A program made the translations under genes and the position numbers. From contig NZ_JAJQQS010000004.1 of assembly GCF_021228125.1 (NCBI RefSeq), positions 1-64,000 on the forward strand: 64,000 nucleotides of DNA. The letters run 5' to 3'. A model generated the notes under the pieces. That model did not search any database and was not told the DNA's origin. It worked only from the letters and a program-made list of their open reading frames with translations. How positions within the stretch are numbered: position 1 is the first letter of the stretch; the number at the start of each line of letters is the position of its first letter. Below, piece after piece: positions 36,482 to 44,511 of this stretch. This DNA comes from Streptomyces albireticuli. Lineage in GTDB: Bacteria; Actinomycetota; Actinomycetes; Streptomycetales; Streptomycetaceae.

Positions 36482-37885
36482 ATGACCGTATCCGTCGAGA
36501 AGCCGCTGCTCGCGGCCCTGCGGGAGGCGCTGCCCGACGGGGCCGTGCTGACCGCGGACGACCAACTCGACCTGCACAGCCGTGATTCCGCCCCGTTCGG
36601 CGAGGCCGGCAGACCCTTGGCGGTGGTCCGCCCCGGGACCGTGGAGCAGGTGCGGGAGGTGATCCGCGCGGCCCGCGCGCACGGCGTGCCCGTCGTGCCC
36701 CAGGGCGCGCGTACGGGCCTCGCCGGCGCCGCCGACGCCGTGGACGGCTGTGTGGTGCTCTCCATGGTCCGGATGAACCGGATCCTGGAGATCGACCCGG
36801 CGAACCGCCTGGTGCGCTGCGAGCCCGGCGTCGTCACCGCCGACCTCGCCGCCGCCGTCGCCGAGCGGGGCCTGTGCTACCCGCCGGACCCGGCCTCCTG
36901 GGAGGTCTGCACGATCGGCGGGAACATCGCCACCGGCGCGGGCGGGCTGTGCTGCGTGAAGTACGGGGTCACCGCCGACTACGTGCTCGGACTGACCGTC
37001 GTCCTGGCCGACGGCGAGGTGCTGCGCGTCGGACGGCGCACGGTCAAGGGCGTCGCCGGATACGACCTCACCCGGCTGTTCGTCGGCTCCGAGGGCACCC
37101 TGGGCGTCATCGTCGAGGCCACCCTGGCCCTGCGGCCGCCGAGACCGCCCGCCCGCGCGCTGCTGGCCCGGTTCCCGTCCGCGTCGGACGCCGGCGAGGC
37201 CGTGGCGGCGATCGTCCGCGCCGGGCACGTCCCGTCCGCCCTGGAACTGCTGGACCGCACCACCACCGAGGCGATCTCCGCGCTGGGCCACCCGCTGTTC
37301 GCCGACGGCGGCGCGGCGACCCTGATCGTGGCGAGCGACGCGCCCGACGCCGCCGCGGACGTCCACGCGATGGCGGCCCTCTGCCGGGACGCCAAGGCCC
37401 TGTCCGTCACCGCGGCGGCCGGTGAGGAGGAGTCCGCCGAGGTCCTGGAGGCCCGCCGGATGGTGCTCCCCGCGCTCAAGGCCCGGGCGGCGACGCTGCC
37501 CGGCGAGGTGACGGCGTTCATCGAGGACGTCGCGGTGCCCCGCGACCGGCTGGCCGAACTGATCGACCGGATCGAGCTGATCGCCGACGAGTACGGCCTC
37601 TACATCTCCACCGTCGGCCACGCCGGGGACGGCAATCTGCACCCCACGGTCGTCTTCGACCGCTCCGACCCCGACGCCGTCCGGCGGGCCAAGGAGGCGT
37701 ACGACGCCATCATGGCCGCCGGCCTGGAGCTGGGCGGCACGATCACCGGCGAGCACGGCGTCGGCACCCTCAAGCGCGACTGGCTGGCCCGCGAACTGCC
37801 GCCCCGGAGCCTGCGGTTGCAGCGGGACCTCAAGCGGCTGCTCGACCCCGAGGGGCTCCTCAACCCCGGGAAGGTGCTGGCATGA
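36482..37885 (+). CDS. FAD-linked 2-hydroxyacid oxidase (GlcD family)
   Basis: A 467-residue flavoprotein of the FAD_binding_4/FAD-oxidase_C architecture, which oxidises D-2-hydroxy acids (glycolate, D-lactate, mandelate and others) to 2-oxo acids. The FAD site is marked by VPQGARTGLAGAA and CTIGGNIATGAGGLC; the C-terminal substrate domain contains VGHAGDGNLHP and GTITGEHGVGTLKRDWL. ATG start after CCC. Its stop overlaps the P450 start (ATGA). Its product class is the substrate class of the upstream ThDP decarboxylase, so the two very probably act in sequence. Confidence 0.88.
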   Translation: MTVSVEKPLLAALREALPDGAVLTADDQLDLHSRDSAPFGEAGRPLAVVRPGTVEQVREVIRAARAHGVPVVPQGARTGLAGAADAVDGCVVLSMVRMNRILEIDPANRLVRCEPGVVTADLAAAVAERGLCYPPDPASWEVCTIGGNIATGAGGLCCVKYGVTADYVLGLTVVLADGEVLRVGRRTVKGVAGYDLTRLFVGSEGTLGVIVEATLALRPPRPPARALLARFPSASDAGEAVAAIVRAGHVPSALELLDRTTTEAISALGHPLFADGGAATLIVASDAPDAAADVHAMAALCRDAKALSVTAAAGEEESAEVLEARRMVLPALKARAATLPGEVTAFIEDVAVPRDRLAELIDRIELIADEYGLYISTVGHAGDGNLHPTVVFDRSDPDAVRRAKEAYDAIMAAGLELGGTITGEHGVGTLKRDWLARELPPRSLRLQRDLKRLLDPEGLLNPGKVLA

Positions 37886-39315
37886 GCCTTCTGCGCAGCG
37901 CGCCCGGGGACTCCGGGCGCACCGGGAGCGACGACACCGGCCCCGGCGCGGAGCTGCCCACGGCGTCGGCGGGCGAGAACCTCCGGCTCACCCTCGCCTA
38001 TTTCCTTCCCCAGTACCTCAAGGGCGTCTTCCGGCTACGGCCGCGCCTCGGCTCGCTCGTCGCGCGGGCGGACGCCGGGCGGCGCGGCGCGGAGACGCTG
38101 CGCCGGCTGCGGCGCCGGCACGGGCGGGGCCCGGTCGTGGTGCGCGGCACCTCCGGGCCCACCCTGCTAGTGCTGGACCCGGAGGACGTCCGGCAGGTGC
38201 TGGCCGGGCCGGTGGACGTCTACGCGGTCGACACCTGGGAGAAGGTGTCCGGCTTCGCGTCCGTCCAGCCCGACGGGCTGGTCGCCTCGCACGGCCGGCA
38301 GCGCGCGGTCCGCCGGGCGTTCAACGACGCCGTGCTCGACGCCGGCTGCCCCGTGCACCGCCTCGCGGACCACTTCCTGAGGGTGGCCGGCGAGGAGGCC
38401 GCCGCGCTGCTGGGCCCCCGGTCGGTGGCCGGGCTCGGCCCGGACGCCCTCCGGGAGCGCTTCGAACGCGTGGGGCGGCGCTGCTTCCTGGGCGAGGCCG
38501 CGGCCGACGACGTGGAGTTCTCCCGGCTGCTGGCCGAGCTCCTCGCGGAGGCCAACTGGCTGGGGGCCCGCCGCTGGCGCGCCGCCGCCACCCGGCGGGC
38601 GCGGCGGCGCATGATGCAGCGGCAGGCGCGCTATCTGGCCGAGGCCGATCCGCGGAGCCTGGCCGGGCTGTTCACCGGGGCCCCGAGGGGGCCGGAGACC
38701 GCTCCCGAGTGCCAGGTCACGCACTGGTTCATGGCGCTGAGCGCGGTGCACTCGGCGTCCGTGCAGGCGCTCACCCTCCTCGCGACGCACCCCCGGCAGT
38801 ACCGGCGGGCGGTCGCGGAGATCGAGGCGGCGGACCGGGCGCACGGTGCCCGTACGGTGGCCGGCTACATGCAGATGCCGTACGTACGGGCGTGTGTGCA
38901 GGAGGCGGCCCGGCTGTGGCCGCCCGTACCCAGCCTGATGCGGCGCACGACCGCGGAGACGCGCTGGCGCGGCGCGGTGGCGCCGGGCGGGGTCAACGTG
39001 CTGGTGCCGGCGGGCTTCCACGCCCGCGACGGCGAACGGATCGACTACGCGCACCGGTTCGCCCCCGAGAAGTGGCTCGACGGCACCGCGGAGGCCGACT
39101 GGGCCGTCAGCCCCTTCAGCCGGGGCGAGGCCCAGTGCAGCGGCACGGAGCTGGGCCTCCAGCTGGCCACGGGCTTCGTCGCCGAACTGCTGCGCGGTGG
39201 CGAACTGGCCGCCGCCGGCATCCGGCTGAGCCCCGAACGACCACTTCCGTACGCCTTCGACACGGCGCGGCTGCGCATCGGCATCCGCCCGACCCGGCCC
39301 GTGGAGGGGACATGA
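37882..39315 (+). CDS. Atypical cytochrome P450
   Basis: A 477-residue haem-thiolate protein. The K-helix EAAR (341-344) and the haem cysteine Cys419 in FSRGEAQCSG are present. Two standard features are missing: the Arg/His two residues before Cys is Ala417, and the I-helix stretch around 284-294 (MALSAVHSASV) lacks the acid-Thr pair used to activate oxygen. P450s with these changes often use peroxides or rearrange hydroperoxides (CYP152, CYP74, CYP8A, fungal Ppo enzymes) and need no reductase. No ferredoxin gene is adjacent. Translationally coupled on both sides (ATGA overlaps). Confidence 0.85.
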   Translation: MSLLRSAPGDSGRTGSDDTGPGAELPTASAGENLRLTLAYFLPQYLKGVFRLRPRLGSLVARADAGRRGAETLRRLRRRHGRGPVVVRGTSGPTLLVLDPEDVRQVLAGPVDVYAVDTWEKVSGFASVQPDGLVASHGRQRAVRRAFNDAVLDAGCPVHRLADHFLRVAGEEAAALLGPRSVAGLGPDALRERFERVGRRCFLGEAAADDVEFSRLLAELLAEANWLGARRWRAAATRRARRRMMQRQARYLAEADPRSLAGLFTGAPRGPETAPECQVTHWFMALSAVHSASVQALTLLATHPRQYRRAVAEIEAADRAHGARTVAGYMQMPYVRACVQEAARLWPPVPSLMRRTTAETRWRGAVAPGGVNVLVPAGFHARDGERIDYAHRFAPEKWLDGTAEADWAVSPFSRGEAQCSGTELGLQLATGFVAELLRGGELAAAGIRLSPERPLPYAFDTARLRIGIRPTRPVEGT

Positions 39316-41132
39316 CGACCGACAGCGGTACGCCGGCAAAGGCGCCCGGGGCGTCGGAGACGCCGACTGTGGCGGACGTGCTCGAAGTGCCGGACGGGCG
39401 GGACGAGGGCGAGGCCACGCCGGTCCCGGCGGCCCCGGAGGACGGACCGGCCCGGCCGGACGCGGTGGAGGCCCCGGAGGCCACCGAGGAGGCGGAGGCA
39501 CCGGAAACCCCCGGGGTGTCGGACCCCCAGGAGGAGCCGGAAGCCTCGGAGGCGTCGGGTGCCCCGGAGGTTTCCGAGGTGACCGCGGAGTGCCCGGCCT
39601 CCGTCGGGCCCGTCGGGGAGTCCGGGCCCGTAGAGGCCCGGTCCGGCGAGGCCGAGCCCGCCGGCACCGGCTCCCTGGGCGCCGAAGCCGCCGAGACCGA
39701 AGCCGCCGACACCGGACCCGGTGACGAGGCCGCCCCGCCCGGCGCCGGACCGTACGTACCCTCGCCCCGCACCGGCACGGGCACCCCGCACCGCCCCTCC
39801 GGCGAGGACCTCGCCGCCGTCGCCCGGTCCCTGAGCGGGACCGCCGGGGCGATCCGGGACGTCGGGCGCGTGCTGACCGCCGTCGCCGCCGATCCGGCGC
39901 TGCTCGGTTCGCTCGGCCGGTCGCCCCGGCGCGGCGCGCGGGCGCTGTACGAGCTGGCCCGTACGCTCGTCGCGCCCGCCGGGCTGGGGTACGCGCCGGA
40001 CGGCAGGGGGGCCGCCCGGGCGGCCCGGCTGGGCGGTGTGCTCACCAGCCGCGCGAGCCTGGCCGTGGACGTGGCGGTGACCGCGCTGAAGCTGCGCATC
40101 CGGCTGTGCGCGGCACGGCACCCGGAGTTCGTCGAGGAGGGTCCGGTCCGGCGGATGCTCATCGCCGTCGAGGCGGACAAGCAGCTGCTGGCCCTGCGGA
40201 TCCTCCGGGAGAACGTCCGGGCGTGGGGCGGCGCGCGGACGCTGGCCGCGCTCGCGCCGTGCCTGGCCGAGGTCCTGGCGTGGAACGCGCTGGTGGACGA
40301 GAACCCCTTCAACGACGAGGCGGCGTGGCACATCGTCCAGGGCACCCGCGCGGACGGCGACCCGCTGCTGGGCACCCGGCTCGGCGCCTGGGCGCGCTGG
40401 GACCGCGGGGCCGGCCGGGCCGTGGCCGAGCCGCTGGACCCCGAGCTGCTGGCCGGCTTCGACAACGGCGGCGGCGTCACCGGGCACCTGCGCAACCTCG
40501 CGGCCATCGGCAACGACGGCCGGATGATCGTCCAGCGGGTCAAGGCCCCGGACGGCGTCACCCGTTACGTGGTCCTGCTGCCCGGCATGGCGCTCGGGCT
40601 GCCACGCAACCCCACCCCGCAGGACCTGGTCGGGGCGGTCACCGCGGTCGGCCGCAACGACTCGCCGTACACCCGGGCCGTCCGCAAGGCGCTCGCCCTG
40701 ACCGTTCCGGACGGCGCGGAGATCGCGCTGGTCGGGCACAGCCAGGGCGGCATCGCGGCCATGAACCTGACGGAGCTCGGCGAGGTCAACGACCGGTGGC
40801 GGCTGGCGCGCGTCGTCGCGGTGGGCTCCCCCATCGACTTCAAGCGCCCGCGCGATCCGCGCACCAAGGTCGTCAGTCTCGTCAACGAGCACGACGTGGT
40901 GCCCAACCTGGAGGGCCGCAGCCCTGCCTCGGTCTTCCCCGTGCCCGCCGACTGGCTGGAGTTCACCTGGGTGGACCCCACCCACGACTTCCCGCAGTGC
41001 CACAACGTCGACGTGTACGCGCAGAGCCTCGACAAGGTCGTCCCGGAGGCGCGTGACCGGGTGGACGACCTGCTCGCGCCGTTCCGCGGCCATGTCGAGG
41101 AGACCTTCGTGCTGCGGCTCCACGACCGCTGA
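39312..41132 (+). CDS. Alpha/beta hydrolase with long acidic N-terminal extension
   Basis: A 606-residue protein. Residues 1 to about 165 are low-complexity, made of Glu, Ala, Pro, Gly and Ser, with no signal peptide. The following helical region (about 170-320) leads into an alpha/beta-hydrolase core with the nucleophile elbow VGHSQGGIAA (Ser477); Asp near NEHDVVPNLEG and His in THDFPQCHNVD are triad candidates. A lipase or esterase role is likely. In the operon context it could release fatty acids for the dioxygenase encoded next. ATG overlaps the P450 stop. The haem peroxidase follows 43 bases later. Confidence 0.75.
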   Translation: MTTDSGTPAKAPGASETPTVADVLEVPDGRDEGEATPVPAAPEDGPARPDAVEAPEATEEAEAPETPGVSDPQEEPEASEASGAPEVSEVTAECPASVGPVGESGPVEARSGEAEPAGTGSLGAEAAETEAADTGPGDEAAPPGAGPYVPSPRTGTGTPHRPSGEDLAAVARSLSGTAGAIRDVGRVLTAVAADPALLGSLGRSPRRGARALYELARTLVAPAGLGYAPDGRGAARAARLGGVLTSRASLAVDVAVTALKLRIRLCAARHPEFVEEGPVRRMLIAVEADKQLLALRILRENVRAWGGARTLAALAPCLAEVLAWNALVDENPFNDEAAWHIVQGTRADGDPLLGTRLGAWARWDRGAGRAVAEPLDPELLAGFDNGGGVTGHLRNLAAIGNDGRMIVQRVKAPDGVTRYVVLLPGMALGLPRNPTPQDLVGAVTAVGRNDSPYTRAVRKALALTVPDGAEIALVGHSQGGIAAMNLTELGEVNDRWRLARVVAVGSPIDFKRPRDPRTKVVSLVNEHDVVPNLEGRSPASVFPVPADWLEFTWVDPTHDFPQCHNVDVYAQSLDKVVPEARDRVDDLLAPFRGHVEETFVLRLHDR

Positions 41133-41175
41133 CGTCCCGCCCCGCCGACCGAGCACCCCCGATGGAGAGCTATCG

Positions 41176-42954
41176 ATGACGCCCGTACCGCGCCCCCGCC
41201 GCGAGTGGCACTCCCTGCCCCTCCCGCTCGCGATCCTGGAGATCAGGCGACAGCGGGAGCTGCTGCGCGCGCACAATCTGCACGACACGTACGGCGCCGG
41301 CGGTGAGCGCCCGCGCCGGCCGAGCCCCCGGCTGCTGCCCTACCGCGGCTACGACGGCTCCGGTTACGACCCGGAAGACGTCGACATGGGCCGCGCCGGC
41401 ACCCGGTTCGACCGCAACTGCGCCCTGCCGGAGACCTTCCCGGAAGAGGAGGAGAAGGGGCTGTACTCCCCGAGCCCCCGCGAGGTGAGCCGGCGGCTGC
41501 TGGCCCGCCGCTCCGGCTTCCGGCCCGCGCCGACCCTCAACATGCTGGCCGCCGCCTGGATCCAGTTCCAGAACCACGGCTGGTTCAGCCACGGCGACAA
41601 CAGGGCCGACGAGCCGCTCGACGTACCGCTGGAGCCGGACGACGACTGGCCGCGCTGCCCGATGACGGTGCGCCGCTCCCGCCCCGACCCGGTCGCCCAC
41701 ACCGACCCCACCCGCCCGCCGACGTACGAGAACACGGTCACCCACTGGTGGGACGGCTCGCAGATCTACGGATCGGACGAGGAGCGGTGCCGGGCGCTGC
41801 GCACCGGGGAGCGCGGCAGGCTGGCCGTCGAGGGCGGCCGGCTGCCGGACGAGACCCGGCCCGGGCTCTCCGGCATCGACCTCACGGGGTTCAACGACAA
41901 CTACTGGGTGGGGCTGTCGCTGCTGCACACGCTCTTCGCCAAGGAGCACAACGCGATCTGCGACCGGATCGCCGCGGCCCACCCGACCTGGGACGACGAG
42001 CGCCTCTTCCACACCGCCCGGCTGGTCAACACCGCCGTGATGGCCAAGATCCATACGGTGGAGTGGACGCCGGCGGTGATCGCGCACCCGGTGACGCGGG
42101 CGGCCATGCACATCAACTGGTACGGGGTGCTCCCCGCCCGGCTGCGGCGGAAGGTGGGCAGGTTCGGCAAGGGGGAGGCGCTCTTCGGCATCCTGGGCTC
42201 CCCCACCGACCACCACACGGCCCCGTTCTCCATGACGGAGGAGTTCGTCACCTCCTACCGGCTGCACCCGCTGATCCGCGACGAGTACGAGGTCCGCTCG
42301 CACCGCACGGGCGCGCTCGTCGAGCGTACGGACTTCGACGCGCTCCAGGCGCTGGCCACCCGGGAGGCGGTGGACCGCTGGGGCTGGTCGGACCTGTTCT
42401 ACTCGTTCGGCGTCATGAACCCCGGTGACATCACCCTGCACAACCACCCCGACTGTCTGCGCGATCTCGCCCGGATCTCCGGGGAGCACATGGACCTCGG
42501 GACGGTGGACGTCCTGCGCGACCGGGAGCGCGGCGTGCCCCGCTACACCGCGTTCCGGGCCGCGCTGCACCGCCCGCCGCTGACCGGCTTCGAGGAGCTG
42601 ACCGGCGGGGACGTGGCACTGGCGGCCGAGCTGCGGGAGGTCTACGACGACCGGCTGGACCGGGTGGACACCATGGTCGGGATGTACGCCGAGCCGCGGC
42701 CGCGCGGGTTCGCGTTCAGCGACACGGCGTTCCGGATCTTTGTGCTGATGGCGTCGCGGCGACTGAAGAGCGACCGCTTCTTCACCTCCGACTACCGGCC
42801 GGAGGTCTACACACCGGAGGGACTGGAGTGGATCGACCGCACCGGGATGGTGGAAGTGCTGCGGCGCCACCATCCGGAGCTCGCGCCCTCGCTGGAGGGG
42901 GTGCGCAACGCCTTCGCGCCCTGGCGGATGCTGCGGCCCGGGGGGATCGGCTGA
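41176..42954 (+). CDS. Alpha-dioxygenase/COX-like haem peroxidase
   Basis: A 592-residue member of the animal-type haem peroxidase superfamily. The distal motif AAWIQFQNHGWFSHGD (His134) closely resembles the WIQFxxHDW motif of plant fatty-acid alpha-dioxygenases. The proximal region EEFVTSYRLHPLIRDEY places Tyr361 three residues before the haem ligand His364, the same Tyr-x-x-His spacing as the catalytic Tyr385/His388 of cyclooxygenase and the alpha-dioxygenases. FAKEHNAICD is the usual superfamily helix. The enzyme should therefore abstract hydrogen from a fatty acid and add oxygen, giving a 2-hydroperoxide or similar product. No signal peptide. The stop overlaps the next gene (TGATG). Confidence 0.85.
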   Translation: MTPVPRPRREWHSLPLPLAILEIRRQRELLRAHNLHDTYGAGGERPRRPSPRLLPYRGYDGSGYDPEDVDMGRAGTRFDRNCALPETFPEEEEKGLYSPSPREVSRRLLARRSGFRPAPTLNMLAAAWIQFQNHGWFSHGDNRADEPLDVPLEPDDDWPRCPMTVRRSRPDPVAHTDPTRPPTYENTVTHWWDGSQIYGSDEERCRALRTGERGRLAVEGGRLPDETRPGLSGIDLTGFNDNYWVGLSLLHTLFAKEHNAICDRIAAAHPTWDDERLFHTARLVNTAVMAKIHTVEWTPAVIAHPVTRAAMHINWYGVLPARLRRKVGRFGKGEALFGILGSPTDHHTAPFSMTEEFVTSYRLHPLIRDEYEVRSHRTGALVERTDFDALQALATREAVDRWGWSDLFYSFGVMNPGDITLHNHPDCLRDLARISGEHMDLGTVDVLRDRERGVPRYTAFRAALHRPPLTGFEELTGGDVALAAELREVYDDRLDRVDTMVGMYAEPRPRGFAFSDTAFRIFVLMASRRLKSDRFFTSDYRPEVYTPEGLEWIDRTGMVEVLRRHHPELAPSLEGVRNAFAPWRMLRPGGIG

Positions 42955-43244
42955 TGGGGGCGCGGCGGAACCGCGGGACCGCGCCCTGGTCACGGCCCGT
43001 ACGGGCGCAGGCGGAGCGGCTGCGGGAGGAGGCCGGCCGGCTGCGGGCGAGCGCCGACGGGGTGACGCTGCCCGGCGTGGAGGGGACCGTCCTGCGCCGG
43101 CGGATCGCCTCCCACGCGGAGCGCGCGGAAAGGGCCGCCCGCTCTCTGGAGCGCGCGGCCGAGGCGCTGGCCCGTCATGAGGCGCTGCTCGCCGCTCTCG
43201 CGCGCGGGCGGCGGGAGAGCGGCGGGGCGACGCAGCGCGAGTGA
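42954..43244 (+). CDS. Small basic helical protein
   Basis: A 96-residue protein, almost entirely helix-forming Ala/Arg/Glu/Leu with heptad-like spacing (RLREEAGRLRASADG; AERAERAARSLERAAEALARHEALL). It is probably a coiled coil. Its ATG overlaps the haem peroxidase stop, so it is the last gene of the accessory operon and may be a partner or scaffold of the peroxidase. No family is recognised. Confidence 0.6.
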   Translation: MGARRNRGTAPWSRPVRAQAERLREEAGRLRASADGVTLPGVEGTVLRRRIASHAERAERAARSLERAAEALARHEALLAALARGRRESGGATQRE

Positions 43245-43289
43245 GGCGGCGCGGCGGGGTCACGCGGCGACCGGGGCCGCGCGGCCGGG

Positions 43290-43640
43290 CTAGCCGGTGA
43301 GCGCGTCCGCGGTGTCCCGGGCGTACCAGCGGTCGTCGCGCAGCTCCGCCAGCCCGTGCCCGGCGAGCCCGGTGACGTGCTTGAGGACCGTCCGCGCCTG
43401 ATAGCCCGCCGCCGCGGCCAGCTCGTCGAGGGACGCCCCGGCCGCGCCGAGCTCCCGCAGGCTCTCCCAGGTGCGGGCGGCGTGCCGGCCGAGGTCGGGG
43501 GCGGCGGACGGCGCGACCGCGGGATGCGGCGCGGCCGACGGGCGTGCGGCGGGCTGCGGGGCGGCCGGGCGGGCCCGGCCGACGGGCCGCGGGGTGCGGT
43601 TGACCCTGCGGTGGCGGCGGCCCTTCTGGCGTTTGCTCAT
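43290..43640 (-). CDS. Small winged-helix-like protein with basic N-terminus
   Basis: A 116-residue protein. The first 50 residues are Arg/Ala/Pro-rich (SKRQKGRRHRRVNRTPRPVG) and disordered; the last 65 look like a winged helix (ASLDELAAAAGYQARTVLKH, then LAGHGLAELRDDRWYARD), as in small MarR/IclR-like proteins. It may bind DNA. It faces the preceding operon from the opposite strand with a 45-base gap. Confidence 0.6.
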   Translation of the reverse strand: MSKRQKGRRHRRVNRTPRPVGRARPAAPQPAARPSAAPHPAVAPSAAPDLGRHAARTWESLRELGAAGASLDELAAAAGYQARTVLKHVTGLAGHGLAELRDDRWYARDTADALTG

Positions 43641-43763
43641 GGATGTACCACTGCTCCGTCCTGTGGTGCGGCCGCCGGGGGGTCGCGGCCTTCGTCCTCA
43701 GGTCAACTCGGGGCGATGTCGGGCGGTTACGGCCATTCCACCGTGTGTGCGAGGCGTCACGTC

Positions 43764-43783
43764 CGGTACGGGGCGGTACGGGG
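43764..43783 (+). repeat. Tandem CGGTACGGGG repeat upstream of the response regulator
   Basis: Two exact 10-base units (43764-43773 and 43774-43783) lie 50 bases before the response-regulator start, in a spacing typical of OmpR-family head-to-tail binding sites. A CACAT-GCGGT-ATGTG inverted repeat follows at 43806-43820. Autoregulation is plausible but unproven. Confidence 0.45.
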
Positions 43784-43831
43784 CGCCGGGGCCGGAGGGG
43801 TCCGGCACATGCGGTATGTGACGCTTAGGGC

Positions 43832-44509
43832 GTGCGCATACTGATTGTCGAGGACGAGACCGGGCTCGCCGATTCGCTCCGCCGGGGCCTGGCCGCCGAG
43901 GGGCACTGGGCCGAGGCCGTCCACGACGGCCACCGCGGCCTGGAGGCGGCGCTCACCGGCGCGTACGACGTGATCGTGCTGGACGTGATGCTGCCGGGGC
44001 CGAGCGGACACGAGATCTGCCGGCGGCTGCGCCGTCTGGACCCGTGGACACCGGTGCTGATGCTGACCGCCAAGGACGGCGAGTACGACGAGGCGGAGGG
44101 CCTCGACGCGGGCGCGGACGACTATCTGTCCAAGCCGTTCTCGTTCGTGGTGCTGACCGCGCGGCTGCGGGCGCTGGGCCGCCGCCGGGGCCCGGACGGC
44201 GCGCGTCCGCTCGCCGCGGGCGATCTGGTCCTGGACCCGGCGGCGCGGGTGTGCCGGCGCGGCGGCCGGGAGATCGAGCTGACCGCGCGGGAGCTCTCGG
44301 TGCTGCGGTACCTGATGGAGAACGCGGGGCGGGCGGTGGCCAAGCGGGACATCCTCGACGAGGTGTGGGACTCCCCCGCCGGCACGGACCCGAACATCGT
44401 CGAGGTCTATGTCTCCTCGCTGCGCCGGAAGATCGACGTCCCCTTCGGCCGCCGGGCCCTGGTGACCGTCCACGGCACGGGCTACCGCCTCGCGCCGGAC
44501 GGCGGCTGA
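43832..44509 (+). CDS. OmpR-family response regulator
   Basis: A 225-residue two-domain regulator: receiver domain with phospho-acceptor Asp51 (YDVIVLDVMLPG), conserved Lys in YLSKPFSF near residue 101, and a C-terminal OmpR/PhoB winged helix (REIELTARELSVLRYLMENA; NIVEVYVSSLRRKID; TVHGTGYRL). GTG start without a good ribosome site, possibly near-leaderless. The partner kinase begins 2 bases after the stop. Confidence 0.93.
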   Translation: MRILIVEDETGLADSLRRGLAAEGHWAEAVHDGHRGLEAALTGAYDVIVLDVMLPGPSGHEICRRLRRLDPWTPVLMLTAKDGEYDEAEGLDAGADDYLSKPFSFVVLTARLRALGRRRGPDGARPLAAGDLVLDPAARVCRRGGREIELTARELSVLRYLMENAGRAVAKRDILDEVWDSPAGTDPNIVEVYVSSLRRKIDVPFGRRALVTVHGTGYRLAPDGG

Positions 44510-44511
44510 CG

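Noticed and set aside
34747..37885. Plain mandelate catabolic operon
   Set aside because: The first two genes would fit mandelate degradation, but no mandelate racemase or benzaldehyde dehydrogenase follows, and lipid-type oxygenases do; kept as an alternative rather than the main call.
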